Source of the DNA: a virus
Reading direction: 5' to 3' (one strand)
DNA: 64,000 nucleotides
Virus record (IMG/VR): IMGVR_UViG_3300046457_000143
Location: 1 to 64,000 of that record
A program made the translations under genes and the position numbers. The notes beneath the pieces were generated by a model, which was not told the origin of the DNA, made no database searches, and saw only the letters and a program-made list of their open reading frames with translations. Every line of letters begins with the position of its first letter. Position 1 is the first letter of the stretch. Of this stretch, positions 39,522 through 48,679 are shown piece after piece.

Positions 39522-41699
39522 TTATGCAGCTTTCTTGTTGAAGCGCTTGGCGACAGACACGAAGATCGTTTGACGGATCTCGTCCTCGGTCAGCCCGTTG
39601 CTGAGCTTCGCGTTGAAGGCCAGCGTCGCCTGCTGCACCGAATACAGATCCATGTCCGAATCCACCAGTGCCATGGCGAACTTGAGCAGGTTGTTATTGC
39701 GGTTGCCGCTGGCGATACGCTGCGCAAACCAGCGCTCGAGGTTGTCCATCGAGGCGATCTTTTTCATCTCCTCGTTGTGCGCCTCGTTCTTCGCCGTCTT
39801 CGGGATGAATGGCAGCGCATCGAGGATTTCGCCATCGAGGCTGTAGTGGTACTGACCCCCGGCAAAGCTCTCCCACTTCTTGCTTCTCTGGTTCGCTGCT
39901 TCATCGGTCGGGAACGGCAGCCACTCCATGATGGAATTCATGAAGGCCTTGTACTCGTCCGATGACAGCTCCAGCCGGTAGTTGATCGGCAGCACCAGCC
40001 GGAAGCGATCGCCGTTGCCGTCCTTGCGGTGGCGCTTGGTGGTGTAGGTCATGAACTTGTATTCCTTCATCAGCTCATGCACTACTTCCAGCGTCACGCC
40101 CTGGTCGATGTCGAGCACCACCAGGTTGAAGCCCGGCACCACGTTTTCCTCGGCCCGGTGGCCACCCTTCAGGAAGTGGTTGCACCAGTGCAGCGGATCG
40201 CCGTTGTCCTGCGCACCGTTGGTGAGCACATGCAACTGGTCAAACGGGATCGACTCCGAGAGGTAGTTGTAGGCCCAGTGCTCGCCATAGGAGAGGGTGA
40301 CCTCATTGAGATCCGTCTCCTGCAAAGTCTCACCTCTGTACAGCTCGATGCCGTCAGCGAAAGACTTCTTGATGATGATGTGGTTCTTGTAGCCATGGGC
40401 AATGGCCATCGTCATCATTTCGTTGCGCGCCGCCTGGCCGGTCTTGTAGTACGGCAGGTTCTCGTGCAGATCCGCGTGCGTGACTTCCTTGCCGCAGGTG
40501 GCGATGTACTTCGCCAGCTTCACGTAGGCTTTCTCGCGGTTCAGGATCTGCTCGAAGCTCTTGCCGCATTCCTCGACCAGCAGGATGGCGCTCATCAGAT
40601 GCTCCATCTCGACGGTCATCGACTTGTCGACGAACGCCAGCGCACCAGCGAGTTTGACGGCCTTCCAGTAACGGTGGCCGAGCTCCGCCTTGCGCACTTC
40701 CTCGTGCTCCGGCATGGTGGCGGCGGCCGCCTCACAGGCCAGGCGATACTGGATCAGACGCACGCCGACCGGTTCATCGACTTCCATGCGCCAGCCGTGC
40801 ATCGCCGGGTCTGCCAGGTCATGGAAGTGGGTGGCCCACTTCTTCACGTTGGCGTCGTTCGACGGGGAGGTGAGCTTCTTGTAGATCGCCTCGGCCGTTT
40901 CCCTGGTCTCGGGTTTCGTGACCTGATGGCCCCAGCCGAACAGGCAGCGCCGTGCGTAACCCGTATCCAGCATCGAGTAGAAAGCATCCTCCGTGATGGA
41001 GCCGTCGAGCAGCTTGGCGGGTGTGCCGAAGAGCAGCATGTTGGTCGGCGTCTTGCCGTCCATCTCCTGCCCACGGGTGTTTTCCGCCGTGTTCTTGGTC
41101 AGCTTCTGCTTTACCAGCCCCTGGTCGTAGAGTTCGAGGAACAGGTTCAGCACCTCGACTTCCTTGATCAGGTTGGAGCCGATTTCATCGATCTGAAGAT
41201 TGATGGAACCGGCCTGCGCCAGGATCAGCTTGCTGCGCAGCTGCTTGACTGCCGGCACGGTGCCCGAGTCGAACGTGAAGGCGTAGTGGCCAGCACGGGT
41301 GTATTCACCCTTGACCGCTTCGAACTCCTCGTTCGGATCCGACGCATTGCGCACGGCCCGGTTATTGGCGATGGTCCACAGATGCTTCTCTGCGATCACG
41401 CCCATCGTGTCCTCCATGAACCGCTCCTTGAAGCCGGCCATGAATTCGTTCTCGATGATGTTGACCGAGTGCCCCTTGCCGTAGCCCGAGGTGGCGAGCG
41501 CCAGTGCGTAGATGTTCACCGGAATCTCACCACGGTCCTTCGTAACAATCGTCGCCCGCATGTTGCTGGCGAGCTTGCCCAGGAAGTAGGCGACTTCTGT
41601 GCGGAAAAATCCGCGATCCGTGTTCTGCGTTTTATTGCAGAGCACATCGACCATCTCTTCGATGGCGGGGTGGTGGGTAACTCCGGTGAGATCAATCAT
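39522..41699 (-). CDS. Primase-helicase (N4 gp42-like)
   Basis: A 725-residue protein. The N-terminal half is a P-loop ATPase: ATSGYGKGHSV at 69-79, Walker B INLQIDEIG with D171/E172, and a downstream arginine-rich region near GYARRCLFGWG. The C-terminal part carries a primase/PrimPol-like site, LVVLDIDQG with D530 and D532, followed by TYTTKRHRKDG and RFRLVLP. This joins helicase-like and priming activities in one chain, as expected for N4 gp42, which makes N4 replication independent of host DnaB/DnaG. The start overlaps the Cas4-like stop by 4 bases. Confidence 0.65.
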   Translation of the reverse strand: MIDLTGVTHHPAIEEMVDVLCNKTQNTDRGFFRTEVAYFLGKLASNMRATIVTKDRGEIPVNIYALALATSGYGKGHSVNIIENEFMAGFKERFMEDTMGVIAEKHLWTIANNRAVRNASDPNEEFEAVKGEYTRAGHYAFTFDSGTVPAVKQLRSKLILAQAGSINLQIDEIGSNLIKEVEVLNLFLELYDQGLVKQKLTKNTAENTRGQEMDGKTPTNMLLFGTPAKLLDGSITEDAFYSMLDTGYARRCLFGWGHQVTKPETRETAEAIYKKLTSPSNDANVKKWATHFHDLADPAMHGWRMEVDEPVGVRLIQYRLACEAAAATMPEHEEVRKAELGHRYWKAVKLAGALAFVDKSMTVEMEHLMSAILLVEECGKSFEQILNREKAYVKLAKYIATCGKEVTHADLHENLPYYKTGQAARNEMMTMAIAHGYKNHIIIKKSFADGIELYRGETLQETDLNEVTLSYGEHWAYNYLSESIPFDQLHVLTNGAQDNGDPLHWCNHFLKGGHRAEENVVPGFNLVVLDIDQGVTLEVVHELMKEYKFMTYTTKRHRKDGNGDRFRLVLPINYRLELSSDEYKAFMNSIMEWLPFPTDEAANQRSKKWESFAGGQYHYSLDGEILDALPFIPKTAKNEAHNEEMKKIASMDNLERWFAQRIASGNRNNNLLKFAMALVDSDMDLYSVQQATLAFNAKLSNGLTEDEIRQTIFVSVAKRFNKKAA

Positions 41700-42676
41700 G
41701 GCGTTTTCAGGTAACGGTCCTTCTGTGTGCAGACATTGAATGACTCACAGTACGAGCAGCGTTTGACTTCGCCGGGTACCGTGATGACAATTCCCTTGCC
41801 TCCCTTGTCGACCTTCCAGAACTGGTTCGCTTCGTGAAGCGCATCAAAATTCTTGGTCGATTTCCCCGAGGTCTTGGTGGGGTCGCTGTAATACTTGAAC
41901 TTCGGTGCCGAGCGCCAGAGTTCTTCTTCCGTGCACTCCGGCAGTTCGCTCTCCGGCGTGTTCCAGTACTTCTGGATCAGCGAGAGCTTCCAGGTGACCC
42001 ACGCTTCCGTCTCTTCGAGAGAAAGCAATGGCACGTCCTTGTAGGCCACCCGCTGCGGCGGATACTTCGGGTTGGACTTCGCATCCGCCGAACTCCAGTC
42101 CGTGAACAGGAAGTTGATGCGAATGAAGTCCTCGGTGATCTTGTCCGGGTTCAGCCAGCGATAGATCGAACCCTGCAGGCGGTAGTCGTCGTCCTTGCCG
42201 CCATAGATCCAGGTCCACACGGAGGTGGACTTGTAGTCCTGCACGATGCCTTCAGCCACCATGTCGAACTTGCCGCCGACGATGTAGACACGGCCATTGA
42301 CGTTGACTACCCTCTTGGCCCGCTGCTCCAGATAGATCGGGATCGTCCCTTCCTCTGGCTCATCGGGGTTGATACGGATGCGGTCGATCACATCGTCCGG
42401 ATAGCCGAGCAGCCGCAGTGATTCGCGGTGACCCTTGAGCCAGGCCTTCTCGATGGAATCGTGAATGGCCTTGCCAAGCGAGCTGGCAATGAAGTCGGCC
42501 ACATCGGGCATCACCTTCTGGTGAGCCGGGATGCGGTGCGGGAGTACGAGGTGACGGAGAGGGCGCATCAGCCGGGTGGCGCTGACGTAGTTCTCATCGT
42601 TCTGATAGTCGTACTCGTCATGCAGAAGCCACACTGCCATCGGCAGCGAGACATCATTGTTGTTGGTGACGAGCAT
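41696..42676 (-). CDS. Cas4/RecB-like PD-(D/E)XK exonuclease
   Basis: A 326-residue nuclease. The catalytic core is visible as VGGKFDMVAEGIVQDYKSTS (D, then Q-D-Y-K), preceded by GKAIHDSIEKAWLKGH, the typical RecB-family helix with its His. A C-terminal Cys group, KRCSYCESFNVCTQ, could complete an iron-sulfur cluster as in Cas4/AddB nucleases. It probably resects DNA ends for recombination-dependent replication. It is coupled to the primase-helicase gene. Confidence 0.75.
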   Translation of the reverse strand: MLVTNNNDVSLPMAVWLLHDEYDYQNDENYVSATRLMRPLRHLVLPHRIPAHQKVMPDVADFIASSLGKAIHDSIEKAWLKGHRESLRLLGYPDDVIDRIRINPDEPEEGTIPIYLEQRAKRVVNVNGRVYIVGGKFDMVAEGIVQDYKSTSVWTWIYGGKDDDYRLQGSIYRWLNPDKITEDFIRINFLFTDWSSADAKSNPKYPPQRVAYKDVPLLSLEETEAWVTWKLSLIQKYWNTPESELPECTEEELWRSAPKFKYYSDPTKTSGKSTKNFDALHEANQFWKVDKGGKGIVITVPGEVKRCSYCESFNVCTQKDRYLKTP

Positions 42677-42724
42677 GAGGAGTCCTCAATGGTGAATGGG
42701 TAGAAGCGGAACCAGGGAAAGACT

Positions 42725-43069
42725 TCAGGGGATCTTGAATGCCTTGCTTACCTGGGCAGCGAATTCCCGTTCCTTCTGGGTCACCGGTTTTCCCTCAGCC
42801 AGCTCCAGCTCACGCAGGGAACGCCTGGCGTAGTGCACGCGCTTCTCAGCGTCGTACTTCGCTTTCTGCCCCGGCTTGCCATTGCCCAGACGGGCAGCGG
42901 CGGTGCGCCAGATCGCCTTGAATTCACAGGCTTCGTTGAAGTCCATGTTCAGGGCGGCGATGATGTCCTCGCACTCAGCCTGGTAGGGCAGCTGCTCTTC
43001 CCGCTGCGGATGATCCACCTGGGCCAGGTAGTAATTCACCCGGCCGCCTGTGAGCTTGGCGCCGCTCAT
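42725..43069 (-). CDS. Conserved phage protein of unknown function (N4 gp41 position)
   Basis: A 114-residue protein with a recognisable conserved pattern: MSGAKLTGGRVNYYLAQVDHP, then PYQAECEDIIAALNMDFNEACEFKAIWRTAAARLG. This short family occurs next to replication genes in many phages. The conserved YxaECeDIieaLnM segment suggests a small protein-binding module. It overlaps the upstream gene by 4 bases. No enzymatic residues are evident. Confidence 0.65.
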   Translation of the reverse strand: MSGAKLTGGRVNYYLAQVDHPQREEQLPYQAECEDIIAALNMDFNEACEFKAIWRTAAARLGNGKPGQKAKYDAEKRVHYARRSLRELELAEGKPVTQKEREFAAQVSKAFKIP

Positions 43070-43434
43070 TGCAGCGATACTCCGGCCGACTTGACGACCT
43101 CCAGCGCCGCAGCCTTCTTCACCACCGGGCGGTGCAGGAACTCTTCCTCGGTCATGAAACCGAGGCTGATGATGTTCTGGAACACCACGTCGATGACCTG
43201 GATTTCAGCGAACGCTTCATCACCCAGCTTGTGCTTGAGCACCATCTGCGCTTCGACCTGTGCACGGGCGAGCTCGGCAGCACCGATGCGGTCTTCCTTG
43301 CTGGTGATGCGGGCATTCAGGCGCGCAAAGGTCGGCTGACCCTTGGGCTGATTCTTCTCGTCGAGTACGACGAAGGTGATCTCGGCAGCGATCAGGAAGT
43401 GAAACCGCTTGCCGTTCTGGACGGTTGATTTCAT
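43066..43434 (-). CDS. Small replication-block protein of unknown function
   Basis: A 122-residue protein (MKSTVQNGKRFHFLIAAEITFVVL...) with a small beta-rich front and a helical second half (ELARAQVEAQMVLKHKLGDEAFAEIQV). It is the first gene after the promoter-hairpin leader at 43460-43502, so it opens a leftward unit running through SSB. It is not recognised. Confidence 0.55.
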   Translation of the reverse strand: MKSTVQNGKRFHFLIAAEITFVVLDEKNQPKGQPTFARLNARITSKEDRIGAAELARAQVEAQMVLKHKLGDEAFAEIQVIDVVFQNIISLGFMTEEEFLHRPVVKKAAALEVVKSAGVSLQ

Positions 43435-43459
43435 GTGGGCCTCTTCTAAAGGGAAAGAA

Positions 43460-43485
43460 GGGGAGCACCGCGTTGGCTGCTCCCC
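43460..43485 (-). terminator. Attenuator-like hairpin in the leader
   Basis: On the minus strand GGGGAGCA pairs with TGCTCCCC (8 bp perfect) over 10 bases, followed by TTCTTTCCCTTT. It lies between the promoter motif and the first gene. A terminator this early would act as attenuator or 5' processing hairpin. Confidence 0.55.
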
Positions 43486-43502
43486 TCAAACTTATATCTA
43501 AT
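43485..43502 (-). promoter_or_regulatory. Leftward phage promoter motif, copy 1
   Basis: Plus-strand text CTCAAACTTATATCTAAT; read leftward as ATTAGATATAAGTTTGAG. It sits about 50 bases upstream of the gene starting at 43434 and just downstream of the DNA polymerase stop. Four further copies lie in other gaps in the same orientation. Confidence 0.6.
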
Positions 43503-43561
43503 GGATGGATGATAAAGGACTGATTCCGCAGTGTCCAGCGGTTAACGACACCCAAAGAAAG

Positions 43562-46219
43562 CTATGCAGGTTCGGCGGTCAGGATCTCTGCGATCTCCTC
43601 TTCCCTGGCCCCATTGGGGATGCCGATCTCGTCGGCCCAGGTCGGGAAGAACACGGACAGCTCGCCGCCGAGTTTGACCTCGTCGTGCCAGATATCCGGG
43701 TGGTCCTGCCACTGCACGGCCTTGACCAGGTGCTCATTCATGAAGGCGAGTGCGGCCAGATCCTCCCGGACCAGGTAATACTGCGCATCGTGAATGTGTG
43801 AGACCGGCCGGATGTCGTGCCGGTACTTCGACCCCCGCACCTTTTCCATGAATTCGACGCAGGCACGGGTGTTGAGCAGACACCAGCTCTGGCCCATGGC
43901 ATTGCCGGCTGTGCGGCCTTCCGCCTCGGCTTCCCGTGGCGTCTTGCTCGTGCCCCGGATAACCTGAGCCAGACGGGGAGTGCGGACCCGCAGCCCGAAA
44001 GCCACGGTGACGTAGCCGTCTTTGGCCGCCTGGTCGAGCCGGTCCTGCACCCACTTGATGCTGACGTGGTAGAGCGACTTGTAGGCCGCCTCAATGGCCG
44101 TGGCCAGCGTGAGCGTGAAGCCACAGTTCTTCATCAGCGTCGAGAAGGTGCCCTGATACGTCAGCGCAAAGGTGGGCGCCTTCGAGTCCTGCCGGTAGTC
44201 CTTGTACTTCACCTCGATGGAGTTGATGCTCGCCACCGAGTTGGGATCGATGTCGGGCATCTTGTCCCCGAAGTACGCGTGAGCACGTAGACAGTGACCG
44301 TCATAGCCATCGGTGTAGACCTTCAGCTTGTTCGGATCCTTCGTCGTGAGCGCACTGATGCGATCTTCGAGGGATGCGAAGTCCAGTCCCGTGAAGATCC
44401 AGCCGGGCGGCGCCTGGAAGCAGTACTTGATCAGCTTGCCGAGCGAGAGCTTGCCCTTCTTCACGAACTTGGCCAGCACCGGGTAGGCAGCGAGGAGCGC
44501 CGCGGAGATCGCCATCACCACGTTGGCCGGCAGATTCTGCATGTTCGGGTCGTTCGAACTCAGGCGGCCGGAGACCGTGCCGCCCAGGTTGTAGTTGCCG
44601 AACAGGTACCACCAGCCGTCCGGCCCCTGCTGCGCATTCTTCAGCGCCGGGATGAAGCTGGTCAGGATCTTGTCCACCGCCGCATGCTCAATCAGTGCGG
44701 CAAACATGGCCTGCACATCAGGATCCTTCGAGTGGTTCTTCAGCTTGTCGAGCGTGTCGCCATCGCACGAAGGCTGCCCGGTTTTCGTCAGCGAGATGAC
44801 TGGCAGGCCCAGCATGCCGTACAGCAGATCCTGCATCTGCGTGGACGAGCGTGGATTGAACACCACATCATCTGGCACTTCGGCCAGCGTGATGCGCTTC
44901 TTCTTCCACTTGCCGTGCATCTTCTCGATGTACTTTTCCTTCAGCCGGTACTCGAATTGCTCGATGACCTTTGTCCCCTTGAGACGGACCATCACATCGT
45001 CATACACCGCCTGTAATGCGGTATCGACTTCCATGACTGCAGGCATATAGACGGGCATGCCCGTCAGCTGCATCTGGATGATGTCCTTGGTCCCCGGCTT
45101 GAACAGCTTCTCGTAGGTGTTGAGTTGCTGGTCTGCCACCATCGTGGGGTAGTGCTTGTCGTGCGTGTACCAGGTCGAGAGGCCGTCGATCAGGTTGTAT
45201 TCGAGCAGCTGCGTGAGCGGGATCCGGGTGATGTCGTTGATCTCGGTCTGCGCGTAGTTGCCGGCGAATGCCTGTGCCTGCGTCTTCAGACTCAGGTCGT
45301 TACCGGCACACGAATTCGTCGCAAAGTACGTGATGAGCAGCGAGCAGTCCCAGTTCTTCAGCAGCACTTCCTGACCATGGAGCAACCCCTCGGTGTCGAG
45401 GATGTGATCCATGTAGAGCTGGTAGATCAGGATGTACACGTCGAAGGCGATCCGGTGATAGATCGCCCGCTGACTCATCCGCTCAAAGAAGTGCCGCAGC
45501 AGCTTCCTGCGGTGTTCGTTGCGCACCTGACGGCCGAACGGGGCAGACGTGGCGCCCTCGATGGGCACGTAGTCGACCGGGAAGGCAATTCCTTCTCCTT
45601 GGTTCCAGGCGAAGCTGATCGTGCCGATTCCGGCGTTGTAGTGCTTCAGGCCGAACGTCTCGATGTCCACCGTGAGTGGGACGTTCATGGCGAGGAGCCG
45701 CTCCAGCCACGCCTCGATCTCGCCGTCGGTCGTGGGATATTCCGCGAACCTGATGAGGTCGTGGCCGGGGGCGTTGTAGGCGCCGGTGGCGTGACCAACC
45801 AGCGCATCCATCGCCTGCTTGATCCGTTCCTTGCATCCCTTCGGATCATGGAACATGGTCCGGTACGAGGGGATGTAGAGCACCTTCTGCGGCCCGTACT
45901 TGCTGTCCATCACGTAGCCAAGATTGGCATCGGCCTTCGCAGCGCCGGTGAGCGCCTTGAAGTAGCCGGAGTCGGACACCAGGATGTACTGGCACTTGTT
46001 GTCGTCGATGACTTCCTGCAGCTGCTCGGTGAGGTAGCGCTGCATCTCACCGACCGAGGTTTTCTTGCCGGTGAAGTGCAGGTCCAGCACCATCACGTCT
46101 TCCTTATCCACCACTGAGCCAGAGGGGAAATAGACCCGCTCGATCTCGCTGATCTGGATCTGCCCGACCAGCAGGCAGACGGGATAGGTGGGTTGCTGCT
46201 CCCAGACGTGGTGGCGCAT
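43562..46219 (-). CDS. DNA polymerase, family A (N4 gp39-like)
   Basis: An 885-residue polymerase from MRHHVWEQQPTYPVC, start preceded by AAGGAACTTCACGCC; the longer frame to 46321 would overlap the upstream gene by about 85 bases. A 3'-5' exonuclease domain begins with VDIETFGLKHYNAG (D185, E187). The polymerase domain has motif A GLDFASLEDR (D613), motif B around DSKAPTFALTYQG, and motif C HIHDAQYY (H810, D811). N4 encodes a family A replicative polymerase with the same layout. It is the core of phage replication with SSB and primase-helicase. Confidence 0.9.
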   Translation of the reverse strand: MRHHVWEQQPTYPVCLLVGQIQISEIERVYFPSGSVVDKEDVMVLDLHFTGKKTSVGEMQRYLTEQLQEVIDDNKCQYILVSDSGYFKALTGAAKADANLGYVMDSKYGPQKVLYIPSYRTMFHDPKGCKERIKQAMDALVGHATGAYNAPGHDLIRFAEYPTTDGEIEAWLERLLAMNVPLTVDIETFGLKHYNAGIGTISFAWNQGEGIAFPVDYVPIEGATSAPFGRQVRNEHRRKLLRHFFERMSQRAIYHRIAFDVYILIYQLYMDHILDTEGLLHGQEVLLKNWDCSLLITYFATNSCAGNDLSLKTQAQAFAGNYAQTEINDITRIPLTQLLEYNLIDGLSTWYTHDKHYPTMVADQQLNTYEKLFKPGTKDIIQMQLTGMPVYMPAVMEVDTALQAVYDDVMVRLKGTKVIEQFEYRLKEKYIEKMHGKWKKKRITLAEVPDDVVFNPRSSTQMQDLLYGMLGLPVISLTKTGQPSCDGDTLDKLKNHSKDPDVQAMFAALIEHAAVDKILTSFIPALKNAQQGPDGWWYLFGNYNLGGTVSGRLSSNDPNMQNLPANVVMAISAALLAAYPVLAKFVKKGKLSLGKLIKYCFQAPPGWIFTGLDFASLEDRISALTTKDPNKLKVYTDGYDGHCLRAHAYFGDKMPDIDPNSVASINSIEVKYKDYRQDSKAPTFALTYQGTFSTLMKNCGFTLTLATAIEAAYKSLYHVSIKWVQDRLDQAAKDGYVTVAFGLRVRTPRLAQVIRGTSKTPREAEAEGRTAGNAMGQSWCLLNTRACVEFMEKVRGSKYRHDIRPVSHIHDAQYYLVREDLAALAFMNEHLVKAVQWQDHPDIWHDEVKLGGELSVFFPTWADEIGIPNGAREEEIAEILTAEPA

Positions 46220-46236
46220 GGCGTGAAGTTCCTTCT

Positions 46237-46776
46237 TCAGTAAATCATTCGACTGATTGCATACAGCTCGATCCTCGGCAGGATCCGCTGGTACATCTTC
46301 AAGTCCCGATCGTTCAGACATGCGGCCTCCTCGAAAGGAACAGTACGGGGGGTCTGCCGGTCACGCTCATTGAGATAGCTGATGAGCACTTCAGGCAGAC
46401 GGTTGCGAAAATCCTGGGTGTCGGTGTAGCCATTCAGGCACTTGTAGAGCATCTGCTGGATCGACTGACGGTCCCGGTCGATGTAGGTCCGGTCGGCCAG
46501 GTGGTCATCCATGTCCGACCAGAGCGTCAGGTGCAGCGTCGGGTAATGCCGGTTCTGGGGGATGGCGAATGCCCGTGCCGAGCGGTACACCGTGCCCTTG
46601 TACATAAAGGCGAGCACCCCATGCGACGGGGCAATCTCTTCCTGCCGCTCGACCATGCGGTCGATGGCGGTTTGCAGCCGGCGATTCTCGGCGGCGAACA
46701 TCTGCGCCAGCATCCCGTCGATGAACTTCGACAGGGCGTTTTCCGGCGTCGTTGGGGTTGGTCCTCGGCGGGGCAT
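46237..46776 (-). CDS. Basic protein of unknown function in the replication block
   Basis: A 179-residue protein (MPRRGPTPTTPENALSKFIDGMLAQ) starting after GAACCAGAGGAAGAGCT. It is predicted mostly helical, with RDRQSIQQMLYKCLNGYTDTQDFRNRLPEVL in the middle. It lies between the Dda-like helicase and DNA polymerase genes with tight spacing. The protein is not recognised; a replication accessory role is inferred from place only. Confidence 0.5.
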   Translation of the reverse strand: MPRRGPTPTTPENALSKFIDGMLAQMFAAENRRLQTAIDRMVERQEEIAPSHGVLAFMYKGTVYRSARAFAIPQNRHYPTLHLTLWSDMDDHLADRTYIDRDRQSIQQMLYKCLNGYTDTQDFRNRLPEVLISYLNERDRQTPRTVPFEEAACLNDRDLKMYQRILPRIELYAISRMIY

Positions 46777-46791
46777 AGCTCTTCCTCTGGT

Positions 46792-48102
46792 TCAGGTAAT
46801 GAGGCCTCCAAACTTGGACGCCAGTTCGCCATAACAGACGACACGGCGGCGTGCACGGGAGAAGGCGACGTAAAGCAGGCGGGCTGCCTGATCGGGGTTG
46901 CGGCAGGTGGACAGGTCACCCAGGTCGAGAAAGACCGTCTCGTAGGTGCTGCCCTGGGCCTTGTGCGTGGTGGCTGCATCACGCTGGCGAAGGTCGGGAA
47001 AACCGTTCTTCAGTGCGTAATAGGTCCGCCACAGCTTCTTGCCCTTGTAGTACTTGAGCAGGCTGTCATAGTGGTCCCGGTCCACCGGAATCATCACGTC
47101 CCGGTACACCTCGTTGTACCGGTTTTGCAGCACCGCACGGACACACTCGAGCTCGGCATCGCCTTCGTTGATGTCGACCATTTCATTGGTCGGATTCAGC
47201 TCGACGATCTCGACTTCCTCTTCGGCGTGCATGGTGCCGTTTTTTACGACGCAGCCGCCGTTGTTGACCAGGAACTCGCCCACGGTGAAGTCATCGCCCA
47301 GTCCCCGGAGATCCCGGATGTGCTGGTTGTAGAGCTTCACGCGGTTGTTCGTGTAGCAGAGGATGCGGCTGTCAAACGTCTGCTGTTTGAACGTGCGCTC
47401 GATCTCGGCTTCCATCTGGGCGGAGTCGAGCAGGTCGATCACACCCGGCACGATCCGGATCGGATGAAAGACACCGTCGTTGACCGTCTGGCGAAGCTGC
47501 GCATTGGTCGCCTGCAGATCCGGGTTGTTGGTCCGCATCTGCTCGGTCAGCTCGAAGAAGTTCGTTGTCGCCTGCGGGCCATAGACCGGGCTGACGGCTT
47601 CCATCACCGGGTTGAGCTGGCGATCGTCCCCGACGAACACGATCTTGCAGTTCAGCGTGCCTTCACGAATCATGTTCAGCAGACCTGTGTCGATCATCGA
47701 GGCCTCGTCGATGAAGATGATCTTGTTGCGGTGAATCGTCCACTGCTTGCCCCGGTCCAGATAGGTCTTGCCACTGGACCAGTCCTCCCTGATGACGAGA
47801 TTCATGAAGGAGTGGATGGTGGAAGTGGGGCGCTTGGCCGCTTCGGCCAGCACTTCGGCGGCCTTGTTGGTGGTTGCCGTCATCACCACTTCCGTGTATT
47901 CGGGCTTCACGTCGATCATCTTGCAGGTGTTCAGATAACTGGGCATGACCTGGTCAATCAGATGCGACATGAGGTACGTTTTACCCACACCACCGGGGCC
48001 GGAGATGCGGATCTCTTTCTCAGGGCTGAACAGGAAGTCCATGAAGCCATCAGCCGCTGCCTTTTGTCCCTGGTTCAGCGGGACGGTTTTCAGTTGTTCC
48101 AT
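46792..48102 (-). CDS. SF1B DNA helicase, RecD/Dda-like
   Basis: A 436-residue helicase. Motif I is ISGPGGVGKTYL (residues 33-44), Ia VVMTATTNKAAEVL, motif II IIFIDEASM, motif III IVFVGDDRQLNP, and the C-terminal motifs are THKAQGSTYETVFLDL and RLLYVAFSRARRRVV. The order matches T4 Dda and RecD2, 5'-3' translocating helicases that remodel forks and displace proteins. N4-type phages carry one near the polymerase gene. The start region is bracketed by an inverted repeat (48063-48151). Confidence 0.85.
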   Translation of the reverse strand: MEQLKTVPLNQGQKAAADGFMDFLFSPEKEIRISGPGGVGKTYLMSHLIDQVMPSYLNTCKMIDVKPEYTEVVMTATTNKAAEVLAEAAKRPTSTIHSFMNLVIREDWSSGKTYLDRGKQWTIHRNKIIFIDEASMIDTGLLNMIREGTLNCKIVFVGDDRQLNPVMEAVSPVYGPQATTNFFELTEQMRTNNPDLQATNAQLRQTVNDGVFHPIRIVPGVIDLLDSAQMEAEIERTFKQQTFDSRILCYTNNRVKLYNQHIRDLRGLGDDFTVGEFLVNNGGCVVKNGTMHAEEEVEIVELNPTNEMVDINEGDAELECVRAVLQNRYNEVYRDVMIPVDRDHYDSLLKYYKGKKLWRTYYALKNGFPDLRQRDAATTHKAQGSTYETVFLDLGDLSTCRNPDQAARLLYVAFSRARRRVVCYGELASKFGGLIT

Positions 48103-48151
48103 GTAGGAGTCCTAATAGGGATACGCCCCTGACCGGAGCCAGGGGGACAAA
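48063..48151. repeat. Inverted repeat around the helicase gene start
   Basis: TTTGTCCCTGGTTC (48063-48076) and GAGCCAGGGGGACAAA (48136-48151) are inverted copies, differing by a two-base insertion and one transition. They flank the helicase start codon at 48102. Both arms contain the dispersed CTGGYTC word. Confidence 0.5.
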
Positions 48152-48163
48152 CAGATGGGGGAG

Positions 48164-48679
48164 TTACTGCGGGTCGTCGAAGACGGGGATGCGCTGCGGT
48201 ACGAACTGTTCGAGGTTGGCCTTGAAGTAGTCCGGTCCCTTCATGATCTTGCCGTTGGCGTCCACGATGGCCTTGCCATCGACGAACTTCGACCAGTTGG
48301 AGTCGTTGACTTCAGCGAGTGCTTCGACAACCGGGAAACCGCAATGCTGGCCCACACCGGAGGCGGTGACCACCTGATCGCACAGTGAGTCCAGAAAGTC
48401 CTTGCGGTCTTCCGGCAGGACCGTGATGACACGATCGTTCGCTTTCAGGTGACTGGCTAATGCCTTGAGGGCAACTCTCGCCTCGTGCAGTAGCACCGCA
48501 GTCTGGGGATTACACGGAGTAATCTCATCGACCATTTCACCAACTTCTTCGAAGTGGACGCCGGTTTGCGTATGGAACTGCTTGCTGGTTGGATTTGGAC
48601 GGGCTTCCTTGAACCAGTCAAGAGTTGCGCTCAGGGTATTACTTTGCTGTTTTTGGTCTTGGTTTGACACTTGAATCAC
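48164..48679 (-). CDS. MazG-like / all-alpha NTP pyrophosphohydrolase
   Basis: A 171-residue helical protein, GTG start. The segment THTQTGVHFEEVGEMVDEI (shortened here: HFEEVGEMVDEI) supplies the acidic EExxE...D metal site of the all-alpha NTP-PPase superfamily (MazG, HisE, dUTPase-like). A later DDxxD-like region contains GKAIVDANGKIMKGPDYFKANLEQFV. N4-type phages encode such enzymes in their nucleotide block. It would hydrolyse non-canonical or signalling nucleotides. It overlaps the upstream HTH gene by 41 bases. Confidence 0.6.
   Translation of the reverse strand: MIQVSNQDQKQQSNTLSATLDWFKEARPNPTSKQFHTQTGVHFEEVGEMVDEITPCNPQTAVLLHEARVALKALASHLKANDRVITVLPEDRKDFLDSLCDQVVTASGVGQHCGFPVVEALAEVNDSNWSKFVDGKAIVDANGKIMKGPDYFKANLEQFVPQRIPVFDDPQ

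Noticed and set aside
40029-41714. 561-codon plus-strand open frame across the primase-helicase gene
   Set aside because: It lies antisense to a gene with clear Walker motifs, with no start signal.
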